From Kitagawia praeruptora (Eukaryota; Streptophyta; Magnoliopsida; Apiales; Apiaceae): a DNA stretch of 64,000 bases. Below the pieces are notes generated by a model, which was not told the origin of the DNA, did not search any database, and saw only the letters and a list, made by a program, of their open reading frames with translations. The stretch is from positions 82,962,001 through 83,026,000 of the forward strand of contig CM075345.1 in the NCBI GenBank assembly GCA_037693485.1, read 5' to 3'. Position numbers and translations under genes: made by a program. Of the stretch, positions 54,226-64,000 are shown piece after piece. How positions within the stretch are numbered: position 1 is the first letter of the stretch; every line of letters begins with the position of its first letter.

Positions 54226-55971
54226 CTAAGTTGCACACATTCTGACTAAAATACCACTAGAAGTGGTCCCTCCACAAGCGCCTGTTCCTGCCCATCCATA
54301 CATTACCCGCACATTAATCACCACAATTGCAATACTCACCAGACGAGTGAGCAGAATAGTCACAAGGAAAGTAGGACATCCCATGTGCCCAAGATAGTAG
54401 TCAAAGCAGATAAGAGGCAGCAAGAAACCCCCATGGCACTTTCCACCTAGTGGACCCACTTTCCTGTCGGTTAGCATTGAGAAAACGTCCCCACATACCA
54501 AACCTCTAGCATTGTCCATGCCATCCTTTCCCTTGCAAACCCCAGCCACAAACTGGTCATCACCAACACAATTGCAAGACTCACATTGCTGGGCCACTAC
54601 AACCAGCACCCAAAAAGTCCCCTTCTGCATATTAAACATTTCAGCCTCCGTTTTAAGAGCTAGCAACTTATTACCAGCAGCGATTCCTGGTCCACCTGAT
54701 TTACTAATTTCCCTTTTTTGTAACTTGTAAACAAGTCTGCGATTAATTGAATGGCCATCAAGGATATAACATGCAAAAGCAAGATCATTAGTCTGCTTCT
54801 CAACCTTCACAAAAGACGCAGAAATAACATGGTACATGCAGCACCAAACTTCTCCAGGCATACTCCCGATTGCAAGCTGGACAAAGATGCAAGCTTGGCG
54901 AATAGCAATTGCAACATTCGCCCAGTTCGATACCCCCTTCTCATTCCAAAAGGCCCAACAATGCAATTGCTCCACCGGCTTCTCTATCCACAAAGAACCT
55001 ACAGCGCAGAATGAGCACTGCAAGTCACCAAAAGCGACATCCAGTCTAAATGACCACCAACCGACGGTCGCATAACCTCTATAACCAGCAGAAACACCAT
55101 GCCACCACAGTCAGCATCACCCCTTTGCATCTTCCAGAATCCATTTACTACAATACATCTAGTTTCATCCAAAAGTAAATTCCCATCCTGAAACATGCTG
55201 TACTCCTCACATTCAAAAGTAATCTGCTTCTCAGAAGAATCGCAGTACAAGGAAAAGTCCCCTTGAGTTATGGCCAAGTACATCCTGCACAGAATACGAG
55301 TCTCCAGTCGTGATAACAGGTCACACTCAAGGTTTCCTTCAAAAGACGAGAGCTTTTAACTCCATCAGATGCCATCAATGTCTCTAAAATGTTTTCAATA
55401 ATCACCCCTGTTTGCGAACTGGAATGAAAACAGAACAACTGCCCTGATATACAGACAACAATCTCAGAAGTACTCGCTTGTTGAGGCATAGCTACAAATA
55501 CAAACAAAGCATCAAGGATTCCTTTAACTGAATCACAAGAGCCCGACATCTCTGAATAACTCTGCCTTCATAAGCAAGAGATCTAAAACCAGAGTCGAGA
55601 CCAAGCCTCAACATCCCTAGAAGAAGGAGATAATCCCCAGCCTGCTTCTGACTACAAAGATAGGCATTCATCAAATCTCCAACAGAGCTCCCACCCGAAT
55701 ACATGTAAATGCTCGCATCATCCATAGACAAGTCATACAAAACACCCATTCCAACCCTTACATCAATCACATCATGATTAATGAAGACACAGAAAGCCCC
55801 AGTTCCAACAACTCTCGCAAGCCGCTCAACAGATCTTGCAGACAGAGTCTTCAGATTAATAAACTCAGTCTTAATAACTTCAGCCAGCACATCGTGGCCA
55901 TACAAGTACGCCCTGCAAATATGGGCTATAGTGCCCATCAACATGATTGTCGGAACCAGATTCATTTCCAT
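54226..55971 (-). pseudogene. Decayed protein of E13, main part
   Basis: Minus-strand frames 55971-55492, 55549-55268, 55283-54999 and 55023-54226 overlap end to end, giving a protein broken by three frameshifts. It ends GACGGTTSSGILVRMCAT; the DNA around this end and the 3' UTR is shared with E3. No known domain. Confidence 0.5.
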
Positions 55972-56099
55972 GAGATTTGACTGAGAATCGAAGTGCGATT
56001 CTCATCAGATCTATATATCTTTCCTTCCTAAATCCACTTTCCCTTCAAATCTCTCACCTATATAACCAAATTTCTTATATTCTATATTATTAATTATTA

Positions 56100-56403
56100 A
56101 TGGGTTCGGGTTTTTTGTCAGATGGCGTTGTTGATGTGTCCTGGTGTTGTGTAATCCAATCTAATGGTGGGATTGGGTATTGTGGTCGGGGTCTCTTCCA
56201 TGATGCTTCAATGTTCTTGCCAATGGCTACACCCCTTATGGCGACGGATGTGTCTCAAGTGGGTTTGATGGGCGAATTTCTGGTTAGGATGGATTCGTCC
56301 TACCACGATTTGATGAGTGTTCAATGGTCTTTAAGGAATGCAAGTCGCCCGTTGGTGATATGGGTGTTTTCGAGGGCTTGTGTGCTATTCCAAATGTTGC
56401 ACC
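56100..56403 (+). pseudogene. Inverted N-terminal part of the E13 protein
   Basis: The ATG at 56100 follows a leader like those of E3, E5 and E11 (ATTTCTTATATTCTATATTA, TTAATTATTA). About 100 open codons (MGSGFLSDGVVDVSWCC...) reach the right TSD. In the unrearranged element it would precede the frame that starts at 55971. Confidence 0.6.
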
Positions 56404-56500
56404 TCAAATCACTTTCTTCATCAGATCAAATCAGCCTCACGAATCCCTTTCTTCACCAAATCTCCTAACTCAAACACTAAATTTCTTTCTTTTCTGTCTC

Positions 56501-57498
56501 ATGTCCCGTAAAAGGGTTTCTTTCATGGATATTTCCATAACGGCGGCTGATGTCACCGATAGTGTGAAGCTAACCCAGAAGGGGTTAGAACCGGTAACGA
56601 GCCCGAAAAGGGTTTCATTTGCAGTTGATTTGGTATCGATTATACCATCTGTTGGCTCCCTTTCCAGGAAGTTAGAAGGATTGGGTATTAAAAATGATGG
56701 TAGCAAGACCCATGGAGGGCCGGCTCCAGTGTTGAGCCCGAAAAGGGTTTCTTTTGCGGAAGACTTGGTAGTGGAAATACCGATTGATGGTATTCGATCT
56801 AAGAAAGTCCCAGAAAATTTGAGTCCAAAGAATGATGGAAGGAGGGGGGGGTCAAGAGTCTCCTTTGCTGAGAACTTGACTTTGATTATACAGCCGAGAT
56901 CTAGGTCTGGGGTGGCTGCTCGCACACGCAGCCGGGTCAAGCACCAGTTTATTGATGGTAAGGTTTTCTCTCAGAGGAAACCTGTTAGATCTAAGCTAGT
57001 AGATGTTACTTCTGTTGTGGATTTATTGGATCCATCCATCCCTACTTATTTGGAAGGGGAGAATGCTAACCCTGGCTCTTTGAGTAGTCGGGAGGAGGGA
57101 TTGGACTCTGAGGTGATTTCGCCTGAGGTCCAATCAGATGAAACCATGTTACTTAAGAATGTGGTCACTCATTTGGGAGGAGTTGAAAGAAAACGGGTCG
57201 TGAGTGGGGTCCAGGTTACCCAAGTGGATGGAAAACCAGTCCGAATTCAGCAATCAAATGAGGGTGCTGATGAGGCCTAAATTCCAGAGGACTCTAGCAT
57301 TAGGGATGATTTGGAACAGGTTGTGACCACAAATGCAGCAGTGTCGACAACTAAGGATCCCCTTAAGCTGTCTCGGAATGAGATCAAGGGAAAGCATCTC
57401 AGTACTGAATAAGAAGAATTAGGGGCCATCCCAGTTTGGAATGATTCAATTAGAAGGATGCAGGAGAGATTGGCCATAGCGGTGAATGTAGTCATTAC
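56501..57498 (+). pseudogene. RVSF-repeat protein of E10, N-terminal part
   Basis: Starts MSRKRVSFMDISITAADV. It has PKRVSFAVDLVSIIP, PKRVSFAEDLVVEIP and SRVSFAENLTLII, then ARTRSRVKHQFIDGKVFSQ as in E7. TAAs at 57278-57280 and 57410-57412 interrupt the frame, and IPVWNDSIRRMQERLAIAVN (like E7) precedes the E14 insertion. The C-terminal half is outside the window. Confidence 0.65.
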
Positions 57499-57665
57499 TT
57501 TTTTTTTTTGCTAATTAAATTTTATACCATAGGCAAACAAATTACATCTCTAGGGGCATACCCCGCGATTAGTAAAACATCCACCTAACGGAACAACATG
57601 ATTAAAAAATAGTACTTGTCCAAACAGAACAACAACATAGAGACTAAACTAAGTTAAAACCTAGT

Positions 57666-59608
57666 TTAAAGATACAGGATCGTAGACAATGCCAATAAAA
57701 TATTATAAAATGCTCCTGGTTCACACCCCAGGCCCCCGAGCAAAAGCATTCCAACATAATAATCTTGGGCCAAAACACCAAGCGCACAGATCACATCCAC
57801 GATGTGTAAATCACCACCCACAGATTTACTAGCCCTGATCTGTCTGTCATATCCCAGAGCAAAAACCGTTTGAGCAATGCACATCACAAAATTGACCCTA
57901 GCAAGCCAATCAGTTCCAGCACCAGCATAAGCTCCACATCTAAGACGCCCAAAGTCAAACAATCGACTTTGGCCAAAACCAACACCCAGGAAATTAATTG
58001 CTTCTCCACAAATGAACAAGAACAACTTAATCGGCTTGATAATTCCTCGGCACCAAGTTGAAATTAATCCAGTTCGCCTAACAACAAACTCGACAACCCC
58101 ATAATGAAAACCATACAACTGACCCACCATAGCAGTTGGCCATATAGCGTCATGAATCACTTCAGTGAATCTGCAGTCACCCACCCCTGGGCCTGCACTT
58201 TCCTTCAGAATCACATAACTCATACAAATTCCCAACATTCGGCTAGGTTGAAAACCCAGCTCTAAAAACATGCCCTCTAAGAAGAAAATAGAGGCACAAT
58301 GCCTCATTTTACGTCCAAACTTGACGACGTTGAATCCCAACATGGAAGTCCAGTAACCAACATTGTCACAACCAATGCCAATCGGCTTACATCTAGTAAC
58401 ATGATTCACTCCAACAGTGTAACCATCATCATAAATCGAGCACAAACCATTTAGTCGATCTATCGAAACCCATCTCAATATACCTCCTAAATCATCAGAT
58501 TGTAAGAAGTCAGTTCTTTCAACCCACAGAATAACCCACATCAGGTTCCTGTCCGAAATACATAACATACGAATAGTGACAAATACATAACATACGAATA
58601 GTGACATTCCAGTCACTATTAGTTTCCGCCAAAGTGACATGAACAATCACCGTAGTTACCTGGAAAAGGTAACCATGCCCAAAGGCATCAACAGATGACC
58701 CAACAGCACCGCATCGATGCGCCGTACCCAAAGTTCTGAAATGCAATTGTCTTACAGCAACGAGGCTGAGAACATTGATTACAACCCCATTCTCCTGAAG
58801 TTGTAGAGTAACCAATCCGAAAACATCCTTCACCAACAGAGGTCCCCCATCTGAATGCGAAACCAGAAGTACCACAGAACCCAAATAAGCCTTGTCTAAA
58901 TGATAGCCAACCAGACTACCCTTCCCATTTGCAACACAAAGCAGAGCCCTATTAGGCGCATTAAACCTGCAGCACAGGAAGCTCAAGAGAATAACATCAG
59001 AAAGTTTGCAACCATTGTCCAATAGGTCCTCAACAAAGGTCGATTTCTTGTCAATAGCTCCAACAAGAAACCCCTCTAAACCATACTCATGAGTTCTCAC
59101 CCCCTTCAATCGAAATATCATATCCAATGTTGCACTTCTCAGATGCGAACCCATTTCAACCAGATTTCCATCATACTTATCTTGAAACGGCAGTTCCAAC
59201 CTTTTCACTGCGATGCTCTGGAGAATAAACTCAAACACTTGGTAGACGAGAGCCATGGTCTCAAACCAGCGATACATGCTCACAGGTCTCCATCCAGACG
59301 ACTCAAAAAAAGTGAGTCCAAAATCGCCAGAACCAGCACGCACTCTCATAAGGACAGTCTTGACCACAAAATGCGACAAGAAAACCAACGAGGAGGCATC
59401 CAACGAGGATGTCGCCATTTTTATCAATTACAAATCTGAACACTACTCGGTAAACCAAGTGGTGCTCCAAATTCTTAAAAAATCCAACCAGAGTACACTC
59501 TGCAACAACGAGGAGGCATCCAACCCTCTTCTTTTGTTTCGTTTCGGCCATAACTCGAAACCACCTTTGAGAGACAACCATCGCAACTTCAATGCATAGG
59601 GTAGGCAC
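57666..59608 (-). pseudogene. Unrecognised protein of E14, frameshifted, continuing past LINE-g
   Basis: Minus-strand pieces: from the window edge (RWLILIDG, then TSLLVGESLLKSMGFIL) to 63858, then in the same frame 59608-59303, then 59427-58519, then 58646-57666. A 25-bp tandem duplication at 58556-58605 explains the last frameshift. RWLILIDG corresponds to RWLLIDGE of E12, and LGCEPGAFYN to E12's C-terminus. A TAG or similar lies just after IDG near 63958. No known domain. Confidence 0.5.
58556..58605. repeat. 25-bp tandem duplication in E14
   Basis: AAATACATAACATACGAATA plus GTGAC occurs twice in a row (58556-58580, 58581-58605). As 25 is not a multiple of three, it shifts the reading frame. 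Confidence 0.95.
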
Positions 59609-59826
59609 AAGGAGGAAAAACTCCCAATTTCCAAATCTAGAATGAACCAGAATAGAGTTTTTTTTTTTTTGCTAATTAAAAGAATTTATACCAAAGGAAA
59701 CAGCTAATACATATCTAGGGGCATACCCCGCGAGACAACATCCATGCTATAGCTAGTAATCAACATGATACAAAGAATAAGAAGGTAAACCCTACTCAAC
59801 GTTACAGATGTACCTAGCCTATTCTT

Positions 59827-62800
59827 TTACTTGATAAATAAGAGGATGGTCGGGTCATTCCGAACCCAACCCTTAAACAAGCTACATGAGAACAGTTTCT
59901 CACGCACCATACGTCTTATCTCACTGCTAACCACTGATGTAGGGTGGCCAGGACCATGGTTGTGCATACGGAAGTTACGCTCTTTCCAGACATGATAAAT
60001 AGCTGTGCTAAAAAACAGTTGGGCAATTGATTCCTCCTTTGCCCCTAGCTGAGTAGCAGTGCAGTTGCCTGACTGACAATTGGACCAGTTACGAGAGAAA
60101 CGAAATGGCATAGACCTGCTAATAATATCAAAGTATGGGCAAGCATTGAAAATGTGGCTAATCGATTCATCATCCACCCCACACAAGACACATTTTTGAT
60201 CAACCTGTATTCCAAACAGAAGCATTCTATCCTTCGTGAGGAGCCTGTTTTTGATGGCTAACCATGTGATGAATGAGCATTTCGGGATATTGAATTTTCC
60301 CCAGACCATGTTTAACCACTGGACATAGCTTCCCTTAACCCGCATGGAGGACCAAATAGTGGACAATTTGACATGCTTTGGAAGCATTCCATCCCACAAA
60401 ATGGAATCAGACTTATGGATTTGGATATGTTGCACCATCCTTCTAATTTCAATCACATCATTATGGTTCGAAGATGGTAAGTCCCAAGTCCCATTTCGGA
60501 GGTAGACATTGATACTGACTGAACTAGTGGACTCAGCTGTAGATACAATGGAAGGGGCAATATCTAGAAGGGGCTTCTTTTGGACCCAAGGATCATGCCA
60601 GAAGAGAAAGTCAGAGTTTTCTCCTATGTTATAGTGTACATACTGAAGGGCTCGCGGCCTCGCCTTGAACAGTTTCCTTACAATCCAACATGAGCGATAT
60701 GGCATTTTGGAAGTCCAGAATTCCTTCTTTGTCAGCAAAGCTTTATGGAACCATGCTATCCATAGGGAGTTAGAGGTGGGCTGAATGATGCGCCACAGCT
60801 GAAAAAGAATGGCTGCTTCATTCCATTCAAAAATATTCCGAATGCCAAGACCCCCTTCTGCTTTTGGTTTGCAACACTCCTCCCATCCAACTTTATATTG
60901 ACACTTCCCATCTGATTTGTAGAAACCTCTCCAGAGGAACTTGAAAAATAGAGCATTGATCTTTTTTAGGATCCCTTTCGGAAGGAATAGAAACATACTC
61001 CAGTATCCCACAATGCTGACCAGTATGGCTTTGATCAGTTGGAGACGCCCTGCAAAATTAAGAAATCTAGTTGTCCACATCTCCATTTTGCTGCACAGTC
61101 TACTAATCAGAGTCTGGCAATCATTCTTGTTGAGCTTTCCTGTGATAAGAGGGAGCCCCAGGTAGGTGATGGGCATATGACCTCTTTGAAACCCTGAGTG
61201 AGAAAGAATAGCATCAGTCACATCCTGTCTAACATTAGCAAAGAAGCATGTAGTTTTGGAGATGTTTGGCTTTAGATTCGAACAGGTTGAGAATAGCTTG
61301 ATCCCATCCAGGAGTGCCGAGACTGACCTAAGATCACCATGACTAAACAGGAAAACATCATCAGCAAAAATAATGTGATTTAGCTTTACTTCCTTAGTTC
61401 TCCAATGGAATTTGAAGTTAGGGTCCGCAGTCTTCTTATCCAGGCATGCTGAGAGAGCCTCCATGACAATCACGAACAGATAAGGGGATAGAGGATCCCC
61501 CTGTCTGAGGCCAGATTCCCCTTTGAAAAACCCTTCCAAACTGCCATTCAACTTTACAGAAAACATTGTTGAAGTGATACATTTTTCCAGCCACTTAATG
61601 TACTGAGTGGGAAACCTCATTTTCCCCATGATTGCAAACAGGAAATTCCAGTTTAGGGAGTCAAAAGCCTTATGAATGTCTAGCTTTATAGCACATCGAG
61701 GCTGACCTGAATTACCATTATAGTCCTTGCATAATGCTTGAGCAAGGAAAATATTGTCACCAATGGATCTCCTAGCTACAAAAGCAGATTGTACCGGGGA
61801 AATGATGGAGGGAAGCATAGCTTTAAGCCTCTTGGCTAGCATAGAAGAGATGCATTTATACAGTACATTACAACAGGAGATTGGTCTAAAGTGTTGCATT
61901 TCAGATGGGTTAGGCTGTTTAGGAACTAAACATATGGAAGCGGCATTTATTACTCTAGGCAAGTGCAATGTGTTAAAGAAATGCATGATACCTTTAGTCA
62001 CATCGTTTCCTACCAAGTGCCAAACAGCCAAGTAGAATTCAACTGTGAACCCATCTGGCCCAGGGCTCTTGTTCTTAGCCATTCTTTTTAATGTGCTCAG
62101 TACTTCACTCTCAGAAAAAGGGGCAGCCATAAGGTTGACCTGGGAATCAGAGAGAGAAGGTAGAGGAATATCATTAGGAAAATCTGCTACCTCAGATGAT
62201 TTTCCCAGAATATTTTTATAGAAATCCGTTGCAACTTTAGCCATGTCTGCATGAGAAGAGTGTGAGACTCCCTCCGAGTCGGTGAGAGTAGTAATCTTGT
62301 TAGTGTTCCAGTTCCCTCTGCAAGAATTATAGAAAAACTTACTATTGCCATCTCCAAGTTTAAGCCACTGAATTCTGGATTTCTGCTTTAAAAACTGCTC
62401 CTCTAGCCTTAAAGCTGCTGAATAATTCTCAATAAATTCCTTTTCTTCCTCAAAGTAAGCAGCAGTAGGGTTAGCAGGCATTGAGTCCTGGAACTGAGAG
62501 AGTGCATCCCGAGACTGGATTACTAGGTTGTGAATATCCCCCATCTTTCTGTTTAGTTCCTTTAGAGCCTCCTTTACATTCTTCAGTTTCGATGTTAGGA
62601 TGAACCAAGGATTCCCCTCAACCTCTAAGGACCATGCTTTCTCCACTGTTTCCAAGAAGTCTGGATTATCAATAAGGTGATTAAAAAACTGAAAGGGCTT
62701 CGCTCCAGAGGAGAAACTAGTGCCAAGTGAAGTAACAGCAGGGCAATGATCAGATAAGCCCCGAGACATGAACTCCACCGTCGAGCAAGGGAACACTGAA

Positions 62801-63415
62801 TGCCATTCCGGGCACACGATCTAATTTTCTGAATTTTGGCTGAGAGATATTGCTATCCCACCATGTGAAGAAGTGGCCTGAATACCGGAGATCAGTGAGG
62901 CCATTAGCAAGCAAGAACTGTTTAAACTCCTCCATTCCAGCAGTCCAATCTAAGGACCCTCCTTGTTTTTCATCAATACTAATACACGAGTTGAAGTCAC
63001 CACATAGAGCCCATGCTGTGCCATTGAAACCCTGCGCTATTCCCACCAAATCAGACCATAGTGGTCTACGGTCAATCATATCATTAAGGCCATACACAAA
63101 AGAGATAACAAAAGTTGCATTGCTCTCAAGAAGGGTAACAAAGCATGTGATATGCTGAATAGAAGAAGCAAGAACCAAAATTTTCCATATAGAGGGATTC
63201 CACCCCAGCCATATACGGCCTCCCGGATGATGATCATAGTTAAAGCACCACTGAAACCGTGGATTAATGGTCCGAGAGATAATCCTAGCAACGTCAGTTT
63301 GGACATGTGTTTCCAATAGACCTACCAGGGACAGTTTATTTTTAAAGATGAAGTCCCTGATAAAACCAACTTTATTATTAAGGCCTCTAACGTTGTAGGA
63401 ACAAAAAATAGTCAT
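59827..63415 (-). pseudogene. L1 ORF2 (endonuclease-reverse transcriptase), LINE-g
   Basis: Starts MTIFCSYNVRGLNNK at 63415. The endonuclease motifs LLETH, CGDFNS and SDHCPA and the RT blocks NKSPGPDGFTVEF, QSAFVARRSIGDN, GLRQGDPLSPYLF and FADD (~61360) are all present, with zf-RVT (CVLCGVDDESISHIFNAC) before the stop at 59827. The only damage seen is a loss of 8 bases relative to LINE-f near 62810-62820, which shifts frame between LDRV and WHSVFPCS. Otherwise a complete ~1,200-residue protein; the least damaged ORF2 in the window. Confidence 0.93.
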
Positions 63416-63422
63416 AATAGAT

Positions 63423-63846
63423 TTATGACCTAGAGGAAGGGGTACGACCCCCCCGACCCCCTCTTTTTACTTTCTTGTATGGCTTTGGAGTTCTCGAGCC
63501 ATGTTTCATTGCTACCTCATCAACCACAATGTTCTGAAACGGCTGAAGATTGGAGACTTCCGGAGATATACTTGGCGATGTCACTGGCTTTCGTTTAGAA
63601 CGAACCTCCGTCCACTCATTGTCTACATCCCCTTCTTTTACATCTACCTGGTGGTTGGCGGTTTGCTTGTCCCCAACTGAAGTGGTCATGTGGCTTGCTT
63701 CCTTCTCTAAAGCCCCTTCCTTCAGCTCCACCACCACCTTCTTTTGACTTGTTTCCGCCTCTAAAACCCCTTCTTTCAGCTCCACTACCACCTTCTTTTG
63801 GTGACCTTCATTTACCTTACCACTTTCGTCCACTTTATCTTTTCCT
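63423..63846 (-). pseudogene. L1 ORF1, C-terminal part, LINE-g
   Basis: About 140 codons of the ORF1 tail: acidic linker with an internal duplication (KKVVVELKEGVLE / KKVVVELKEGALE), then EWTEVRSKRKPVTSPSISPE and the basic end GGRGGRTPSSRS. DUF4283 and the zinc knuckle are lost by 5' truncation. Confidence 0.8.
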
Positions 63847-64000
63847 AGAATAGAGTTAGGAAAACTCTGCAGCAAATCAATTCGCAAACCATCGTAAATT
63901 TCTAAAATGAAACCCATCGATTTCAGAAGCGACTCCCCAACCAAGAGCGAAGTCATCTATCCATCAATCAAAATGAGCCACCGGACCATGGTTTTCCTTG

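Larger units (their letters stand above)
54056..56403 (-). mobile_element. E13: RT-less retroelement with inverted 5' end
   Basis: The TSD tcaaatcactttct is at 54042-54055 and 56404-56417. From poly(T) and the hairpin (54110-54121, GGGGCAAACCCC) to about 55982 it runs on the minus strand. From 55983 to 56403 it runs on the plus strand, with a leader piece (CATCAGATCTATATATC) at the junction and the coding start nearest the TSD. This is the structure left by twin priming in L1 elements. Confidence 0.85.
49006..57498 (+). mobile_element. E10: RVSF-type RT-less retroelement, split by E11, E13 and E14
   Basis: The leader starts GATGAGAGTCGG near 49006 with CT-rich repeats to 49056, then ATTCAAATCACTTTCT. 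After E11 and E13 the leader resumes at 56404 and the ORF starts at 56501. E14 cuts the ORF at 57498, and the rest, including the 3' tail, lies right of the window. Two insertions hit the same 14-bp site in the leader. Confidence 0.85.
59660..63846 (-). mobile_element. LINE-g: 5'-truncated L1 inserted in E14
   Basis: The TSD agaatagagtt is at 59649-59659 and 63847-63857. It has poly(T), TTGCTAATTAAAAGAATTTA, the hairpin at 59718-59729, full ORF2 and the end of ORF1. It is very similar to LINE-f. Confidence 0.95.
57499..64000 (-). mobile_element. E14: RT-less L1-tailed retroelement in E10, split by LINE-g, 5' end outside window
   Basis: Poly(T) at 57499-57509, TTTGCTAATTAAATTTTATACC, hairpin at 57553-57564. 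The coding part runs to 59659, is interrupted by LINE-g, and resumes at 63858 to the window edge. The left flank AATGTAGTCATTAC should recur on the right outside the window. Confidence 0.85.

Overview
This is nuclear DNA from a plant with a large, repeat-rich genome, almost certainly a eudicot. The evidence is plant-type L1 LINEs (endonuclease, reverse transcriptase, zf-RVT), a Tat/Retand-lineage Ty3/gypsy element with a spliced antisense ORF, a CACTA end, copia debris and a captured CYP72A-like P450 exon. Retand was first described in Silene, so Caryophyllales is possible, but I cannot fix the species. I see no convincing host gene, rRNA, tRNA or CRISPR. Nearly every long open frame belongs to a mobile element.

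The main content is one superfamily of L1-like retroelements in two forms. (1) Classical LINEs carry ORF1 and an endonuclease-RT ORF2: LINE-a 3409-3592(-), LINE-b 22918-24007(-), LINE-c 31590-35661(+), LINE-d (old pieces around 38414-38535 and 40229-40343, +), LINE-e 38536-40228(+), LINE-f 44144-48778(+) and LINE-g 59660-63846(-). (2) Fourteen RT-less elements, called E1-E14 here, have the same 3' end: a GGGG-TATG-CCCC hairpin, GGTATAAA, TTAATTAGC and poly(A). The complete ones start with a CT-rich leader beginning GAGAGTC. Instead of RT they carry one long frame of about 500-740 codons. E7, E9 and E10 encode proteins with repeated KRVSFAxxLVxxIP motifs. E1-E5 and E8, E11-E14 encode Cys/Trp/Met-rich proteins I do not recognise. 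E6 is a fusion of the two kinds. Target-site duplications (TSDs) of 8-20 bp support most insertions.

Layout. 1-5027: nested remains (LTR element in E1 in LINE-a in E2), whose left halves lie outside the window. 5028-17591: a Tat/Retand element (integrase, 46-bp repeats, antisense spliced ORF, PPT, LTR) split by E3, itself split by E4. 17592-22687: P450-exon duplication, CACTA end, copia gag fragment and AT-rich DNA. 22688-26258: E5 split by LINE-b. 27063-29502: a gag-only LTR element on the minus strand. 29596-38398: E6 split by E7 (which holds LINE-c) and by E8. 38399-40343: old and younger LINE tails. 41609-43587: E9. 44144-48778: LINE-f. 49006 to the right edge: E10 split by E11 (which holds E12), by the 5'-inverted E13, and by E14 (which holds LINE-g and runs off the window).

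The LINEs plausibly supply the reverse transcriptase in trans, and the RT-less elements are copied by it through the shared 3' hairpin and tail. The RT-less elements keep their own protein-coding capacity, which is unusual for non-autonomous parasites and is the most interesting signal here.
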